Source of the DNA: Desulfovibrio sp.
Lineage (GTDB): Bacteria > Desulfobacterota > Desulfovibrionia > Desulfovibrionales > Desulfovibrionaceae
DNA: 24,480 nt
Direction: 5' to 3'
Assembly (NCBI GenBank): GCA_009773975.1
Contig: VSMX01000006.1
Location: 2,206-26,685 of the forward strand
The notes below the pieces were generated by a model. That model worked only from the letters and a program-made list of their open reading frames with translations, was not told where the DNA came from and made no database searches. Made by a program: the position numbers and the translations under genes. This document shows, piece by piece, positions 1 through 7,826 of this stretch (within the stretch, counting starts at the first letter, position 1; every line of letters begins with the position of its first letter).

Positions 1-1193
1 ACCACGTCGTTCGCGCCGATGATGATGGCCAGATCCGCATCCTTGAACATGGGATTGACCTTGTCCATTTCGAGCATATGCTCATAATCCACATTGGCTT
101 CTGCAAGCAGCACATTCATGTGCCCGGGCATGCGGCCCGCGACAGGATGGATGGCGTAATCGACCTTTGCGCCGTTTTTCTCCAGTGTGTCAGCAAGGTT
201 TTTGACCTGATGCTGGGCCTGGGCCAGGGCCATGCCGTAGCCAGGCACGATAATGACGTTTTTGGCGTTTTTGAGAACCCTTGCCAGACGTTCGTCCCTG
301 TTTTCCGCAGGCGCCGCGCTTTTGGCCGCAATCTGGGCATTTGCCTTTGCCATAGCGGGTGCTGCTCCGGGCTTTTTGGTGGATGTTGTCGATTCACCAA
401 GCAGGATGGGCATGAGCCTGCGGTTCATGGCCTTGCACATTACGCGGGTGAGCATATAGCCTGCCGAGCCGATAATGCCGCCAACAGCGATCAGCAACGG
501 GTCGGAGACCGCGAAGCCGGCAATGGCGCACGAAATGCCGCCCATGGAGTTGAGCAGGGAAATCGTGATTGGCATGTCCGCGCCGCCAACGCGCATGGTG
601 AAGACAATGCCGAAAAGCGTGCCGGTAATGAACATCAGCCCGATCATCAGCAAGGGCAGGAAAGTCGGCGCAATGTTATATACTACAAGCGAAAGCAGCA
701 TGACTCCCAGCAGAATGTTCACAACGGTGCTGTGCCTGGGAAGCACAATGGGCTTTTGGGGAAGCAGGCGATGCAGTTTGCCCGCGGCCACAAAGGAGCC
801 GGCAATTGTCGTCATGCCCGAACACAGGGCAAGGCAGGCGTCAATGCGGTGAAAGGCCGATTCCGGCCCCACATCGACAAGCATGATCAGGCCGAGGATG
901 GCTGCCGCGCCGCCGCCAAAGCCATGCAGAAAGGCCACAAGTTGCGGCATCTGGATCATCTTGACCTTGTTGGACAGGAAAAGACCGAAAGCCATGCCAA
1001 TGGCAATGGCAATCCAGAGTTGCAGGGAGCCAAAAGAATTGTCCCGCAGCATGGTGATGATGATGGCCAGGGCCATGGCCGCCGCGCAGATGATGTTGCC
1101 CGTGGGAGCCTTCCTGACATTGCTCATCAGGTGCAGCCCATATAGAATGGCAATTGCCAGGATTGCCGCGATAATACTGTATAAAACGCCCAT
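1..1193 (-). CDS. pntB: NAD(P) transhydrogenase subunit beta (partial, C-terminus cut by window edge)
   Basis: PntB is the membrane and NADP(H)-binding subunit of proton-translocating transhydrogenase, which couples hydride transfer between NADH and NADP+ to proton flow across the cytoplasmic membrane. I translated the minus strand from ATG at 1193-1191. About 397 codons stay open to the window edge, and the last roughly 65 residues of a typical PntB are missing. The N-terminal two thirds are a run of hydrophobic helices starting MGVLYSIIAAILAIAI. A linker rich in Ala, Lys and Pro follows, then the domain III nucleotide fold with VPGYGMALAQAQ, the PVAGRMPGHMNVLLAEA stretch and a VNP segment, all characteristic of PntB. 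An AGGGGA ribosome site lies at 1201-1206. The gene begins 22 bases after pntAB ends, so the three pnt genes form one transcript. Confidence 0.96.
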   Translation of the reverse strand, partial: MGVLYSIIAAILAIAILYGLHLMSNVRKAPTGNIICAAAMALAIIITMLRDNSFGSLQLWIAIAIGMAFGLFLSNKVKMIQMPQLVAFLHGFGGGAAAILGLIMLVDVGPESAFHRIDACLALCSGMTTIAGSFVAAGKLHRLLPQKPIVLPRHSTVVNILLGVMLLSLVVYNIAPTFLPLLMIGLMFITGTLFGIVFTMRVGGADMPITISLLNSMGGISCAIAGFAVSDPLLIAVGGIIGSAGYMLTRVMCKAMNRRLMPILLGESTTSTKKPGAAPAMAKANAQIAAKSAAPAENRDERLARVLKNAKNVIIVPGYGMALAQAQHQVKNLADTLEKNGAKVDYAIHPVAGRMPGHMNVLLAEANVDYEHMLEMDKVNPMFKDADLAIIIGANDV

Positions 1194-1215
1194 CGGCTAT
1201 TCCCCTGTCTGCCGC

Positions 1216-1497
1216 CTAGCGCTTTTTGCCGGCGATCATTTTCAGCATTTTATTGGTTATGTCGAAGCCGCCAAATACGTTGGTGATTGCCAGCGCAATG
1301 CCAAGACCGCCCAAAAATGCGCCGAATGTGGTTGTTGCAAGATGGGTTGCGGTAAGAACGCCGAGAATGATTACCCCGTCAAGGGCATTCATGCTTGACA
1401 TAAGCGGCGTGTGCAGGAGGCTGGGAATATGGGTGAGGATTTTGTAACCAACGACAAGCGAGACAATAAAGACAATGATGAGAACAAAGGTAGTCAA
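1216..1497 (-). CDS. pntAB: NAD(P) transhydrogenase subunit alpha part 2 (membrane part)
   Basis: A 93-residue, three- to four-helix membrane protein corresponding to the C-terminal membrane part of E. coli PntA. In bacteria with a split alpha subunit it is a separate gene. It starts MTTFVLIIVF and contains the conserved SSMNALDGVIILG segment near residues 34-46, followed by two further hydrophobic stretches (LGVLTATHLATTTFGAFLGG and the GIALAITNVFGGFD region). The start is TTG at 1497-1495. This choice rests on the strong AGGAGGG at 1504-1510, six bases upstream, and on the lack of an early ATG. It sits between pntAA (55-base gap) and pntB (22-base gap). With PntB it should form the proton channel of the complex. 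Confidence 0.95.
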   Translation of the reverse strand: MTTFVLIIVFIVSLVVGYKILTHIPSLLHTPLMSSMNALDGVIILGVLTATHLATTTFGAFLGGLGIALAITNVFGGFDITNKMLKMIAGKKR

Positions 1498-1552
1498 GAA
1501 AAACCCTCCTGATACCGAAAGGACGCGCCAGAAGGCGCGCCCTGTTTATTTT

Positions 1553-2722
1553 TTACAGGCCCGCTTCCTTTGCGCCAGCGTGGACAATTTCCTTGTTGAT
1601 TGTCGTAAGCGACGAGGCAACGATCGGGTCGTTGCGGTCAAGCACAATCTTGCCGTCCTTTGAAAGATAGGCAAGCAGATTGTAGATGTTGTTGGCGAAC
1701 ATCCAGGTGGAGCTGGTGGGCATCATACCGGGGATGTTCTTCACGCCGCTGATGGTTACGCCATCGACGACAATTTCTTCGCCGGGTTTGGTCAGCGCGC
1801 AGTTGCCGCCCTGGTCGATAGCGATATCGATAATGACAGAGCCGGGTGCCATGGACTTGACCATTTCCTCGGTGATCAGCACAGGAGCCTGCTTGCCTGG
1901 AATGAGGGCAGTCAGGATAATAATGTCGGCATCCTTGACCACGGGTTTGATGGCCTCGATTTCTTTCTTCAGCCATTCTTCCGGCAGCCGTTGGGCATAG
2001 CCGCCTTCGCCAATTGCAACTTCTGGCGGCACGCCTGTATCGACGGATTTGGCGCCAAGGCTTCTGGCCTGTTCTGCCGCATCCGGGCGAATATCAATGG
2101 CGGTAACAACAGCGCCAAGGCGTTTGGCTGTGGCGACGGCCTGCAGGCCGGCAACGCCCGTGCCAATAACCACAACCTTGGCAGGCTGAATGACGCCTAC
2201 GGCGGTGCCGACCATGGGCATGAACTTGGACAGGGTATTGGCGGCCATCAAAACGCCTTTGTAACCGGCAACCGTTGACATGGAGGTCAGGGCGTCCATG
2301 CTCTGGGCGCGGGAAATGCGCGGAATGCCGTCCAGCGTGAGGCTGATGCAGCCCGTGTCGCGCAGCTTCTTCATGGCTTCCCGGTTGACCGGAGCAGCGG
2401 GATGCAGGAAAGTGATCAGATACTGGCCATCGCGCAGCATGTCGCTTTCATGCTTGTTGGCTTCCTTGTTGAAAAGGGGTTCCTTGACCTTGAGGATAAC
2501 ATCGGCTTTTTCGAATACAGGTTCTTCGCCATCAACCAGAATGGCGCCGGATGCCTTGTATTCATCATCGGAGAAAAACGCGCCTTTGCCGGCGCCCTTC
2601 TGCACATAAACGGTCGCGCCTTCATCCACCATCTTCTTGACGGTTTCCGGGGTGGACGAGACGCGGTTCTCGCCCGGCATGATTTCCTTGGGCACGCCGA
2701 TGGTCATTCCTGAAAATTTCAT
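1553..2722 (-). CDS. pntAA: NAD(P) transhydrogenase subunit alpha part 1 (NAD-binding)
   Basis: A soluble 389-residue protein of the alanine dehydrogenase/PNT N-terminal family, which binds NAD(H) in transhydrogenase domain I. The sequence opens MKFSGMTIGVPKEIMPGENR. It carries RISRAQSMD at 135-143, typical of PntA rather than alanine dehydrogenase, the dinucleotide-binding GTGVAG at 187-192, and the TALIPGKQAPVLI segment. The open frame extends upstream to 2815, but the ATG at 2722 is chosen because AAGGAG lies at 2731-2736 and homologous proteins start here. The neighbouring pntAB and pntB confirm a transhydrogenase. Alanine dehydrogenase, which would also make sense beside a taurine aminotransferase, is the rejected alternative. 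It is downstream of tpa on the same strand with a 130-base gap. Confidence 0.95.
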   Translation of the reverse strand: MKFSGMTIGVPKEIMPGENRVSSTPETVKKMVDEGATVYVQKGAGKGAFFSDDEYKASGAILVDGEEPVFEKADVILKVKEPLFNKEANKHESDMLRDGQYLITFLHPAAPVNREAMKKLRDTGCISLTLDGIPRISRAQSMDALTSMSTVAGYKGVLMAANTLSKFMPMVGTAVGVIQPAKVVVIGTGVAGLQAVATAKRLGAVVTAIDIRPDAAEQARSLGAKSVDTGVPPEVAIGEGGYAQRLPEEWLKKEIEAIKPVVKDADIIILTALIPGKQAPVLITEEMVKSMAPGSVIIDIAIDQGGNCALTKPGEEIVVDGVTISGVKNIPGMMPTSSTWMFANNIYNLLAYLSKDGKIVLDRNDPIVASSLTTINKEIVHAGAKEAGL

Positions 2723-2796
2723 GATAAGACTCCTTGAAGTGAAATTGTTTGAAAATCGCAAAAAAATTTTATTCAGCCTGAAAGTGCGCCCGGGCC

Positions 2797-2832
2797 GGCT
2801 CCGCGCAAGGCCCATAACCCATGCGCGGAGCC
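2797..2832 (-). terminator. Perfect 11-bp hairpin between tpa and pntAA (attenuator or processing site)
   Basis: GGCTCCGCGCA at 2797-2807 is the exact reverse complement of TGCGCGGAGCC at 2822-2832, with a 14-base loop. It lies 20 bases after the tpa stop and 74 bases before pntAA. On the tpa/pnt strand no U-run follows the stem immediately (a T-rich stretch comes about 20-30 bases later), so this is not a textbook intrinsic terminator. It could be a leaky terminator or an mRNA-stability element that sets the tpa to pnt ratio. Confidence 0.5.
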
Positions 2833-2852
2833 TCGTTCAGGGCCGGCGATGT

Positions 2853-4229
2853 TCAGGCTTTGACCACCTTGAATGCATTATCAAGAGCCTTGAGGATTTC
2901 ATCCAGTTCGGCAGTTGTGGTGATAAGCGCAGGCGCAAGGCAAAGGGTATTGTTGAATTCCCTGAAGCAGCGGCTGGTCTTGCCAATGATGACGCCCTGC
3001 TTCATGCATTCGGCGACAACCTGGCCGGCAACGCCTTCCGTAACGGGTTCCTTCGTGGCCCGGTCCTTGACCAGCTCGAGGCCGCAGAACAGGCCCTTGC
3101 CGCGCACATCGCCAATTATCTCGTATTTCTTTTCCAGATCTTTCAGGCCATTCATCAGGTAATCGCCCATCTTGACCACGTTACCCAGCACGTCGTGCTC
3201 TTCCATGTAGTGCAGGTTGGCCAGACCGGCGGCGGGACCGGCCGTGCAGCCGCCAAAGGTGGAAATGTCGCGGAAGTAGCTGTCGCGATCGCAGGGATCG
3301 GCAATGAAGTCCTGGAAGACTTCTTCTGTTGTAACCGTGCAGGAAATAGCCGCATAGCCGGCAGCCACGCCCTTGGCCATGGTTACGATGTCGGGCTTGA
3401 CATTGAAATGCTGGTAGCCAAACCATTTGCCGGTACGGCCAAGACCGCAGACCACTTCGTCGATTATGAGAAGCAGGCCGTATTTCTTGCAGATCTCGCT
3501 CATGGTTTCATAGTAGCCGTCAGGAGGAACGATTACGCCGCCGCCAGCGGTAATCGGTTCGACAATCACAGCGCCAACCGTGTCCGGATCTTCCTTCTGG
3601 ATGACCTTTTCCATTTCCTGTGCAAATTTTTCGCCCAGATTGGCCGTGCCTGCCGGATAAGGCGAACGGTAAACGGAGCAGGCAGGAAATTCCACAAAAC
3701 CAGGAGTATATGGCCCGTACTGCATCTTGCGCTCTTCCTGGCCGCAGGCCGAAAGAGTGGTGATGGTTGTGCCATGATAATCCCTGTTGCGGAAGAGAAT
3801 TTTGCCCTTCTTGCCATTGTGCTTCAGCTGGGAAATCTGTCGCACGATCTTGAAGGCCTTTTCGTTGGCTTCCGAGCCGGAATTGGAAAGATATACCCTG
3901 GACATGCCGGGCATTTTTTCAATCAGCTTCTTTGAGAAGCGAATTGTCGGAATATTGCCGAAGCCATTGGCAAAATAGCAAAGCTCCATCAGCTGGTCGC
4001 CAACAGCTTTTGCCAGCACTTCGTTTGCATAGCCCAGATTTACTGTCCACACACCACCGGAAACGGCGTCGAGATATTCCTTGCCATTGACATCCCAAAC
4101 ACGCATCCCTTTGCCCTTGACAAAAATGGTGGGATCGGATTTTTCAAAAATCTTGTGCTGGGTAAGATGGTGCCATACATATTTTTTGTCGTCAGCCACC
4201 AGTTCGGCGGCGTTGAAAGACTGGGCCAT
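2853..4229 (-). CDS. tpa: Taurine:pyruvate aminotransferase (class III PLP aminotransferase)
   Basis: Likely transfers the amino group of taurine to pyruvate, giving sulfoacetaldehyde and alanine, the first step of taurine use in Bilophila-type anaerobes. The protein has 458 residues, a normal class III length. Visible motifs are SNSGSEANEKA at 115-125 (PLP phosphate binding), YHG at 151-153 (cofactor stacking), IIDEVVCGLGRTG at 255-267 with Asp257 contacting the pyridine nitrogen, and TMAKG with Lys286 as the Schiff-base lysine. The frame runs upstream to 4295, but ATG 4229 is chosen because GGAGGAAAT precedes it directly and the sequence MAQSFNAAELVADDKKYVW looks like the family N-terminus as I remember it. 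It is first in a probable tpa-pntAA-pntAB-pntB transcript from a sigma-54 promoter. Substrate assignment is from recognition of the sequence; a beta-alanine or other omega-amino-acid aminotransferase is the main alternative. No sulfoacetaldehyde-processing gene is in the window. Confidence 0.85.
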   Translation of the reverse strand: MAQSFNAAELVADDKKYVWHHLTQHKIFEKSDPTIFVKGKGMRVWDVNGKEYLDAVSGGVWTVNLGYANEVLAKAVGDQLMELCYFANGFGNIPTIRFSKKLIEKMPGMSRVYLSNSGSEANEKAFKIVRQISQLKHNGKKGKILFRNRDYHGTTITTLSACGQEERKMQYGPYTPGFVEFPACSVYRSPYPAGTANLGEKFAQEMEKVIQKEDPDTVGAVIVEPITAGGGVIVPPDGYYETMSEICKKYGLLLIIDEVVCGLGRTGKWFGYQHFNVKPDIVTMAKGVAAGYAAISCTVTTEEVFQDFIADPCDRDSYFRDISTFGGCTAGPAAGLANLHYMEEHDVLGNVVKMGDYLMNGLKDLEKKYEIIGDVRGKGLFCGLELVKDRATKEPVTEGVAGQVVAECMKQGVIIGKTSRCFREFNNTLCLAPALITTTAELDEILKALDNAFKVVKA

Positions 4230-4316
4230 GATTTCCTCCAGAACCCATTTTTTATTGTGAAGTCTGAACAGTGCGGAGATTGCTGCGCGCGGCAATCGAT
4301 CCGCCCCATGTTTTCC

Positions 4317-4354
4317 CTTAAGCCGGCTATGGCAGAGGAAGTAGCCGGTTTAAG
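4317..4354 (-). promoter_or_regulatory. 13-bp hairpin in the predicted tpa leader RNA
   Basis: CTTAAGCCGGCTA at 4317-4329 pairs with TAGCCGGTTTAAG at 4342-4354 (one G-U pair), separated by 12 bases. It falls between the predicted sigma-54 start site near 4373 and the tpa ribosome site at about 4231-4240, so it would fold in the tpa 5' leader. On that strand the loop reads CTTCCTCTGCCA, which can pair with the GGAGGAA ribosome site of tpa over seven positions. Regulation of translation is possible but is inference; the dyad could equally be a protein-binding site on DNA. Confidence 0.5.
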
Positions 4355-4382
4355 AAACGATGTTTGGTATTCTTGGATATTG

Positions 4383-4400
4383 TAGCAATGCTTGTGCCAA
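4383..4400 (-). promoter_or_regulatory. Sigma-54 (-24/-12) promoter of tpa
   Basis: Read on the minus strand the site is TTGGCACAAGCATTGCTA. The -24 GG is at 4398-4397 and the -12 GC at 4386-4385, with exactly 10 bases between them. This matches the RpoN consensus TTGGCAC-N5-TTGCT at nearly every position. Predicted transcription start is near 4373, giving a leader of about 145 bases before tpa. It implies activation by an enhancer-binding protein, presumably one that senses taurine or a related sulfonate; no such regulator gene is in the window. Confidence 0.82.
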
Positions 4401-4622
4401 TATGTAACATTCATAATTATCTTTTTATTACAACTGCTTATCATTGGTAGGTTCAATGCGGACACCAAAAACAAGTTATTTTCAACTCGAATTTTTGCAA
4501 ATATAACTGCAATGTGATTTTATATAGACTTATAATGTAAATTTGAATTGATTGGGCTTTTTATCACAAGATTGCATTTCACAAAAATATCAGCATAAAC
4601 TGCTTTTATTGGAGGTGAAACA
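4401..4622 (+). promoter_or_regulatory. AT-rich upstream region of the formate dehydrogenase operon
   Basis: This is the right part of the 393-base divergent region. It is strikingly AT-rich compared with the flanking genes and holds no plausible gene. A TATAAT sits at 4531-4536, but the matching -35 position (TGCAAT at 4508-4513) is weak, so the exact promoter is uncertain. A good ribosome site, GGAGGTG at 4611-4617, decides the fdhA start at 4623. I see no clear FNR-type dyad. Confidence 0.35.
4495..4512. promoter_or_regulatory. Inverted repeat, candidate activator-binding site
   Basis: TTGCA at 4495-4499 and TGCAA at 4508-4512 form a dyad with an 8-base spacer. It lies about 100 bases upstream of the tpa -24 element, a usual distance for a sigma-54 enhancer-binding protein site, and about 110 bases before the fdhA start. 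Short AT-rich dyads arise by chance, so confidence is low. Confidence 0.3.
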
Positions 4623-7600
4623 ATGGCCATGATCCAGGATGTTTTAAGCGGACGCACGGAATACAAGTGCAGTCGATTGCGCGGAGCCAAAATCGCAGCG
4701 ACTGTATGCCAATATTGCGCGGTGGGCTGTTCGCAGCTGGCTTTTCTCAAGGAAGGGGAGCTTGTCGATATCGAAGGCGACCCGAGAAGTCCCGTCAATG
4801 AAGGGCGGCAATGCCCCAAGGGCGCGACGATCTATGCACTGAATGACAACCCCTACCGGGTAACGCAGCCCCTGTACAGGGCTCCTGGCGCATCAACATG
4901 GCAGGAAGTAAGCCTGGAATGGATGGTAGGGGCAGTTGCCAAAAGGGTATGGGAATCCCGCGAGAAGGGTTTTTCCGAAAAAGCCGCGAATGGCGTGGTT
5001 GCCAATGCTGTTACCAACTTTGGCTTTGTGGGCGGTTCGGCCAATGACAATGAGGAATGTTATCTTTTTCGCAAGCTGATGACTGGCGGCCTTGGCGTTT
5101 TGCCGGTTGAAAACACGGCCCGCTATTGCCATTCCACAACAGTAGCCGCCCTGTCGCCAACATTTGGCTTTGGCGCCTGCACCAATCCGCCCCGTGATCT
5201 TGTCAACAGCGATTGCATTATCATCATGGGGTCAAACATGGCCGAAGCGCATCCTGTTGCCTTTTACTGGCCAATGCAGGCCAGGAAAAAGGGCGCCATA
5301 ACCTGCCATATCGATCCGCGTTTCACACGAACCAGCGCGGCCTGCGATCATCATGTGCATATTCGGCCCGCAACCGATGTCGCCTTCATAAACGCTGTAA
5401 TTCGCTACATTCTGGAACATGATCTCTGGTTCCATGAATATGTGCTGCATTATACCAATGCCGCAACCCTGATAAATCCCGGTTTTTCCTTCAACCAGGA
5501 AACAGGCTTGTTCAATGGCTGGGACGAAGCCAAAAATGCCTATGCGGATGAAACGGATTCCTGGGAATACCAGTATGAGATCAATCCCGATGGCAGTTAT
5601 GGCCAGCCAAAAACTGACCCAACGATGCAAAATCCGCATTGTGTCTTGCAGCTTCTGAAAAAGCAGGTCGAAAAATACACCCCCGAAGCTGCAGCGCAAA
5701 TTTGCGGCTGCAGGCCAACCGATGTGATAAAAGTTGCGGAACTGATGGCCCGCAATTCGGGCAGGGAAAAAACAACGGCTTTCTGTTATGCAACAGGCTT
5801 TACCCAGCATGCTTCCGGCGCGCAGATTATTCGTTCCATCGCCATCCTTCAGTTGCTTCTAGGCAATATAGGCCGCCCTGGCGGCGGAGTGCTGGCCTTG
5901 CGCGGCCATTCAAATGTTCAGGGCGCAACGGACATCCCCACGCTGTTCAATGCCCTGCCAAATTATATTCCCATGCCAAAGGCTGTGCCCGAAAACGCGA
6001 GCCTTGACGAATATCTGGCAAACGGACACGGTTTTGATGCCGCGCGCGACAAAAGAAGGGGCATGTGGCAGCTTGAAACGAGCCGGGGGGCCTGGGCGTC
6101 CCTGCCAAAATACATGGTCAGCCTGCTTCGGGCCTGGTATGGATAAGAAGCGACAAAAGAAAATGAATTCGGCTATCAGTGGCTGCCAAAACTGGTGGGC
6201 GACGAATCCTTCACCATCACCATTGATCGCGCCGCGCACGGAGAAGTGGACGGCCTGCTGGTTTTTGGCCAGAACATAGCCGTTACCAATCCCAATACAG
6301 GTTTGAGCAGGGAGGCCATTCGCAAGCTTGAATGGCTTGTGGTTTGTGATCTTTTTGAAACAGAGACAGCTTCCGCCTGGTATGCCGATCCCACAGCGCC
6401 GGATTCGATTAAAGATTGCCAGACAGAGGTTTTTTTGCTGCCTTCGGCTACATCCCTGGAATGTGACGGTTCGGTTACAAATACCGAACGCCTGATGCAA
6501 TGGCACGAGCGCGCGAAAAAATCACCCGGCAATTGCCGTTCGGCAGGCTGGTGGATTTACCAGCTTGGCAAAAAATTCAAGGAATTTGCAGCCGCATCCG
6601 GCCTTGAAAGGGATGCCGGACTGCGCGCCCTGACCTGGGATTACGACCTGGTTTCACAAAATGAGGCAGGACTGCCGCCTGTAGCCGGTGATGTGGATAT
6701 GGACAAGGTGGCCCTGGAAATGAATGGCTTTCACGTCGCGACAGGCAAGCCCTGTTCTGGCAGCGCAAATCTTGCCGATGACGGCTCCACGGCTTGCGGC
6801 TGCCGTCTGCTTTCCGGCTTTATTGCCGATAATGGCGAAAACAGGATGAAAAACCTGCAGGGCGGCGTTGTCGAACACGCCCTTGACCCGCGCTACCGCT
6901 ATGCATGGCCGATGAATAGCCGCATCCTGTACAATCGTTGCTCGGCAGATCCGGAAGGGCGCCCCTGGTCCGAAAAAAAGAAGCTGGTCTGGTGGGACGG
7001 GATTGAAGAGATCTGGAAAGGTTTTGATATTCCGCAGTTCGACAGGAAAAAAAGCCCGGATTATCGTCCACAGCCTGGCGCGACAGGAGATGCGGCCCTT
7101 GGCGGGGCTGACCCTTTTACCGTTCATTCGGACGGAAAGGCCTGGATATTTGTGCCATACGGCCTGAATGACGGTCCTTTCCCTGTCCATTACGAACCTG
7201 TTGAATCCCCTTGCAAAAACCTGCTTTTCAGTCGCCAGCATACGCCGGGGGTTATCATAATCGAAGATCCCAAAAATCCCATCGCGCCTTCCGGCAGCGC
7301 CGAATACCCCACTGCCATGACCACCTATCACATGGTCGAGCATTGGCTGTCTGGCTCGATGACCAGGCATATTCCCTGGCTTTGCGCCCTGCAGCCCGAA
7401 AGTTTTCTGGAAATCTCGCCAGAAATGGCCAAAGCCTGCGGAATCGCGCCCGGAGCCTGGGTGTCGGTAAAAAGCGCCCGCGCGAATTTGCAGATGCGCG
7501 CCCTGGTTACGCCTCGTTTGCGCACCGGCAAGATCATGGATCGCAATATCGGCATTGTCGGCAGTTTCGTCAATTCAGGCTACAAGGGTGTTGTTTGCGA

Positions 7601-7826
7601 TCCTGTAACCAACGATCTTTCGCCGGCCCTGATGTCGCCGGAAGGCCTGATTCCGGCTTCCAAGGGTTTTGCTGTCCATATATCGGCCGGATCTGCGGCA
7701 AGGGCGGAAAAATTCCGCTGCAAGGCTGTAAAATATCCGGAAGCCATGCAAAAGGCTGTGCCCGCGACGCCATGGGCCGCCCAGCCGGAAGGCAGAAGCT
7801 ATGCAAGGGAGGAGGAAAATCAATGA
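4623..7826 (+). pseudogene. fdhA: Formate dehydrogenase catalytic (alpha) subunit, interrupted by in-frame TAA
   Basis: Molybdenum/tungsten-bis-PGD formate dehydrogenase of the FdnG/FdoG type, oxidising formate to CO2. The frame covers 1,067 codons (E. coli FdnG has 1,015 residues) but is broken by TAA at 6144-6146, codon 508; the readable pieces are 4623-6146 and 6195-7826, same frame. A [4Fe-4S] site is formed by Cys29, Cys32, Cys36 and Cys64. The metal ligand in ARYCHSTTVAAL is Cys169 (TGC at 5127-5129) where E. coli has selenocysteine, followed by conserved His170. Around the break, VSLLRAWYG-stop-EATKENEFGYQWLPK aligns without any length change to E. coli FVSLMKSFYGDAAQKENNWGYDWLPK-like sequence, so one substitution explains the stop. 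No twin-arginine signal exists, and an in-frame TAA at 4596-4598 excludes a longer N-terminus. The stop overlaps fdhB (ATGA). A sequencing error or readthrough remains possible. Confidence 0.9.

Noticed and set aside
78..1145. Long open frame (355 codons) on the plus strand opposite pntB
   Set aside because: Composition and content are those of a shadow of pntB; the minus-strand translation is clearly conserved PntB.
1553..2722. Alanine dehydrogenase (ald), expected partner of tpa
   Set aside because: RISRAQSMD and the neighbouring pntAB and pntB identify the transhydrogenase alpha subunit instead.
2637..3935. 432-codon plus-strand frame opposite tpa
   Set aside because: Antisense shadow with no recognisable domain; tpa motifs on the minus strand are intact.
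4445..4459. Second sigma-54 site for fdhA on the plus strand (GG 4446-4447, GC 4458-4459)
   Set aside because: GG-N10-GC spacing is right but the flanks (TTGGTAGG, AATGC) fit the consensus poorly.
6144..6146. Recoded selenocysteine codon in FDH
   Set aside because: The codon is TAA, not TGA, and the metal-ligand position is a Cys codon (TGC) at 5127-5129.
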